The position numbers were made by a program, and so were the translations under genes. The notes under the pieces are model-generated. The model had not been told where the DNA came from and ran no database searches. It saw nothing but the letters and a program-made list of their open reading frames with translations. 7,005 bases of DNA from Rhodoferax sp. (GTDB lineage: Bacteria; Pseudomonadota; Gammaproteobacteria; Burkholderiales; Burkholderiaceae_C): positions 1 to 7,005 of the forward strand of contig JADGRK010000130.1 of the NCBI GenBank assembly GCA_017880985.1, read 5' to 3'. Shown here in pieces: positions 5,906 through 7,005 of the stretch; the first letter of the stretch is position 1, and the number at the start of each line of letters is the position of its first letter.

Positions 5906-7005
5906 CTATAAGTCTCCAGTTTTGACAGGTGACGGCGCGTCCTTTACGTATTTGTCGAACCAGCGAACCATCTCGTAAATGAGATGCTCATTCGACTCCA
6001 TAGCCGTATACCAGTGCGGTTCGTGCGGGAGCATGACCAATCGCGCAGTGCCGCCGTTACCTCGGATCGCCTCGTAGAGCTTGCTGGCTTGCAGTGGCGT
6101 GGTGCCAGGATTCGCGTCATCCGCGCCATGGACGATGAGGATAGGTGTTTTCAATTTGTCGACGAAGAAGAACGGCGAGACCTTTTGATAGACCTCCGGT
6201 GCCTCCCAAACCGATCTGCGTTCGCTCTGCAATCCGAAGGGCGTGAGTGTCTTGTTGTAGGAGCCGCTCGTTGCCACACCGGCCCGGAACAGATCGGAAT
6301 GGGCCAATAGATTTGCCGTCATTAACGCGCCGTGGCTGTGTCCTGTGACGCCAATGCGTTTCGGATCCGCAACGCCAAGACGCACTGCCTCATCGACTGC
6401 CGCTTTGGCATCGGAGACCAATTGTTCAAGATACGTATCGTAGGCTTTCTTCGGATCTCCAACGATGGGAAACGAAGCGTTGTCGATGATGGCGTAGCCT
6501 GCGAGCAGCAGTAGCCGGTACTGCCTTAGCCGTGTGAAGGTCACCTGGGAGCCAATGACTTGGCCGGCCTTCGATGCATCGGCATAGTCGAGAGGATAGG
6601 CGTACAGGATGGTGGGTACGCGAGTGCCTTCTTTGTAGCCAGGCGGGGTGTAAAGCGTGAACGACAAGTCCAACCCGTCGTTTCGCTTGTATTTGACCAG
6701 CCGTTTCTTGATCGCTCGCACCGCAGGCGTCGGATCCGGAATGTGCGTGATTGCGACGCTGGTCGAAGCAAAGGCTGCTTCCCCGTCCGCAGCTTTCAAG
6801 GATGGACCGAGCGTTCGCAGGAAAGCGTTCGGCGGATCGATCACCGATTGACGCCAGGTGATGAACGTCCGCGCGTCTGCTCCGTTGAAGGAAAGGAATC
6901 GTTCGTAGGAATCCCTATCGCTGCGAAACAGGCGCTCAGATTTTTGTGTCTTCAGGTCGAGACGATCAAGGAACGGCCGATCCCCGTCCGGGGATGAACC
7001 ATTTC
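5906..7005 (-). CDS. S9D (glutamyl-endopeptidase-like) serine peptidase, C-terminal part
   Basis: The frame stays open from the right window edge to TAG 5906, giving 365 visible residues; the true start and most of the N-terminal beta-propeller lie outside. A GTG at 6844 is internal, because codons before it read on as SPDGDRPFLDRLDLKT and SFNGADARTFITWRQS, typical of the propeller of this family. The alpha/beta-hydrolase domain shows the nucleophile elbow GHSHGA (Ser codon 6335-6337), the acid in HGADDANPGT (Asp codon 6116-6118) and the base in LPHEPHWY (His codon 6014-6016). The SYNKTLTPFGLQSE and GHS..ALMTANLLAH segments closely resemble plant chloroplast glutamyl endopeptidase and its bacterial relatives, as I recall them. 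All three catalytic residues are present, so it should be active. Possible export cannot be judged without the N-terminus. It converges on marR across 362 bp and appears unrelated to the transport cluster. Confidence 0.93.
   Translation of the reverse strand, partial: NGSSPDGDRPFLDRLDLKTQKSERLFRSDRDSYERFLSFNGADARTFITWRQSVIDPPNAFLRTLGPSLKAADGEAAFASTSVAITHIPDPTPAVRAIKKRLVKYKRNDGLDLSFTLYTPPGYKEGTRVPTILYAYPLDYADASKAGQVIGSQVTFTRLRQYRLLLLAGYAIIDNASFPIVGDPKKAYDTYLEQLVSDAKAAVDEAVRLGVADPKRIGVTGHSHGALMTANLLAHSDLFRAGVATSGSYNKTLTPFGLQSERRSVWEAPEVYQKVSPFFFVDKLKTPILIVHGADDANPGTTPLQASKLYEAIRGNGGTARLVMLPHEPHWYTAMESNEHLIYEMVRWFDKYVKDAPSPVKTGDL

Noticed and set aside
6842..6844. GTG as the start of a 312-residue stand-alone hydrolase.
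   Set aside because: The frame continues open to the window edge with residues typical of the S9D propeller, so this codon is internal.
1..7005. tRNA, rRNA, CRISPR array, prophage or intact insertion sequence.
   Set aside because: No cloverleaf, repeat-spacer series, integrase or transposase could be recognised on either strand.

Overview
The window reads like part of a chromosome from a moderately GC-rich Gram-negative bacterium. A betaproteobacterium of the order Burkholderiales is the most likely source. That placement is inferred from the gene families, their arrangement and the base composition by eye; no marker gene confirms it.

Layout. Positions 1-5032 are a leftward (minus-strand) gene cluster. 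In transcription order it holds: a signal-peptide-less AmiC/UrtA-type binding protein (3899-5032); a full-length YqiK-type flotillin with a GTG start (2135-3775); an exported UrtA/FmdD-type solute-binding protein (910-2133), whose start lies one base after the flotillin stop; and a UrtB/LivH-type ABC permease (1-830, cut by the window edge shortly before its expected end). A MarR-family regulator (5112-5543) is divergent from the cluster across a 79-bp intergenic region. After a 362-bp stretch without a convincing gene, a leftward S9D (glutamyl-endopeptidase-like) serine peptidase occupies 5906-7005, and its N-terminal part lies beyond the window.

How the parts may work together. The exported binding protein and permease are two parts of a HAAT-type (branched-chain amino acid/urea/short-chain amide) ABC importer; the second permease and the ATPases would be expected left of position 1. 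The AmiC-like protein has no visible export signal and may be a cytoplasmic ligand sensor, as Pseudomonas AmiC is. The flotillin sits inside this transport operon, with no NfeD-family partner in view, so a role in placing or stabilising the importer in the membrane is an attractive but untested idea.

Regulation. The 10-mer GGAAAGTAAT (minus strand) occurs twice. One copy lies between the -35 and -10 hexamers of a good sigma70-like promoter in front of the AmiC-like gene. The other forms half of a perfect 20-bp inverted repeat in front of the flotillin. These look like two operators of one regulator, with the adjacent MarR protein the obvious candidate. The combination of MarR, AmiC-like sensor, flotillin and importer is the most unusual feature of the window. 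The peptidase looks unrelated to it.
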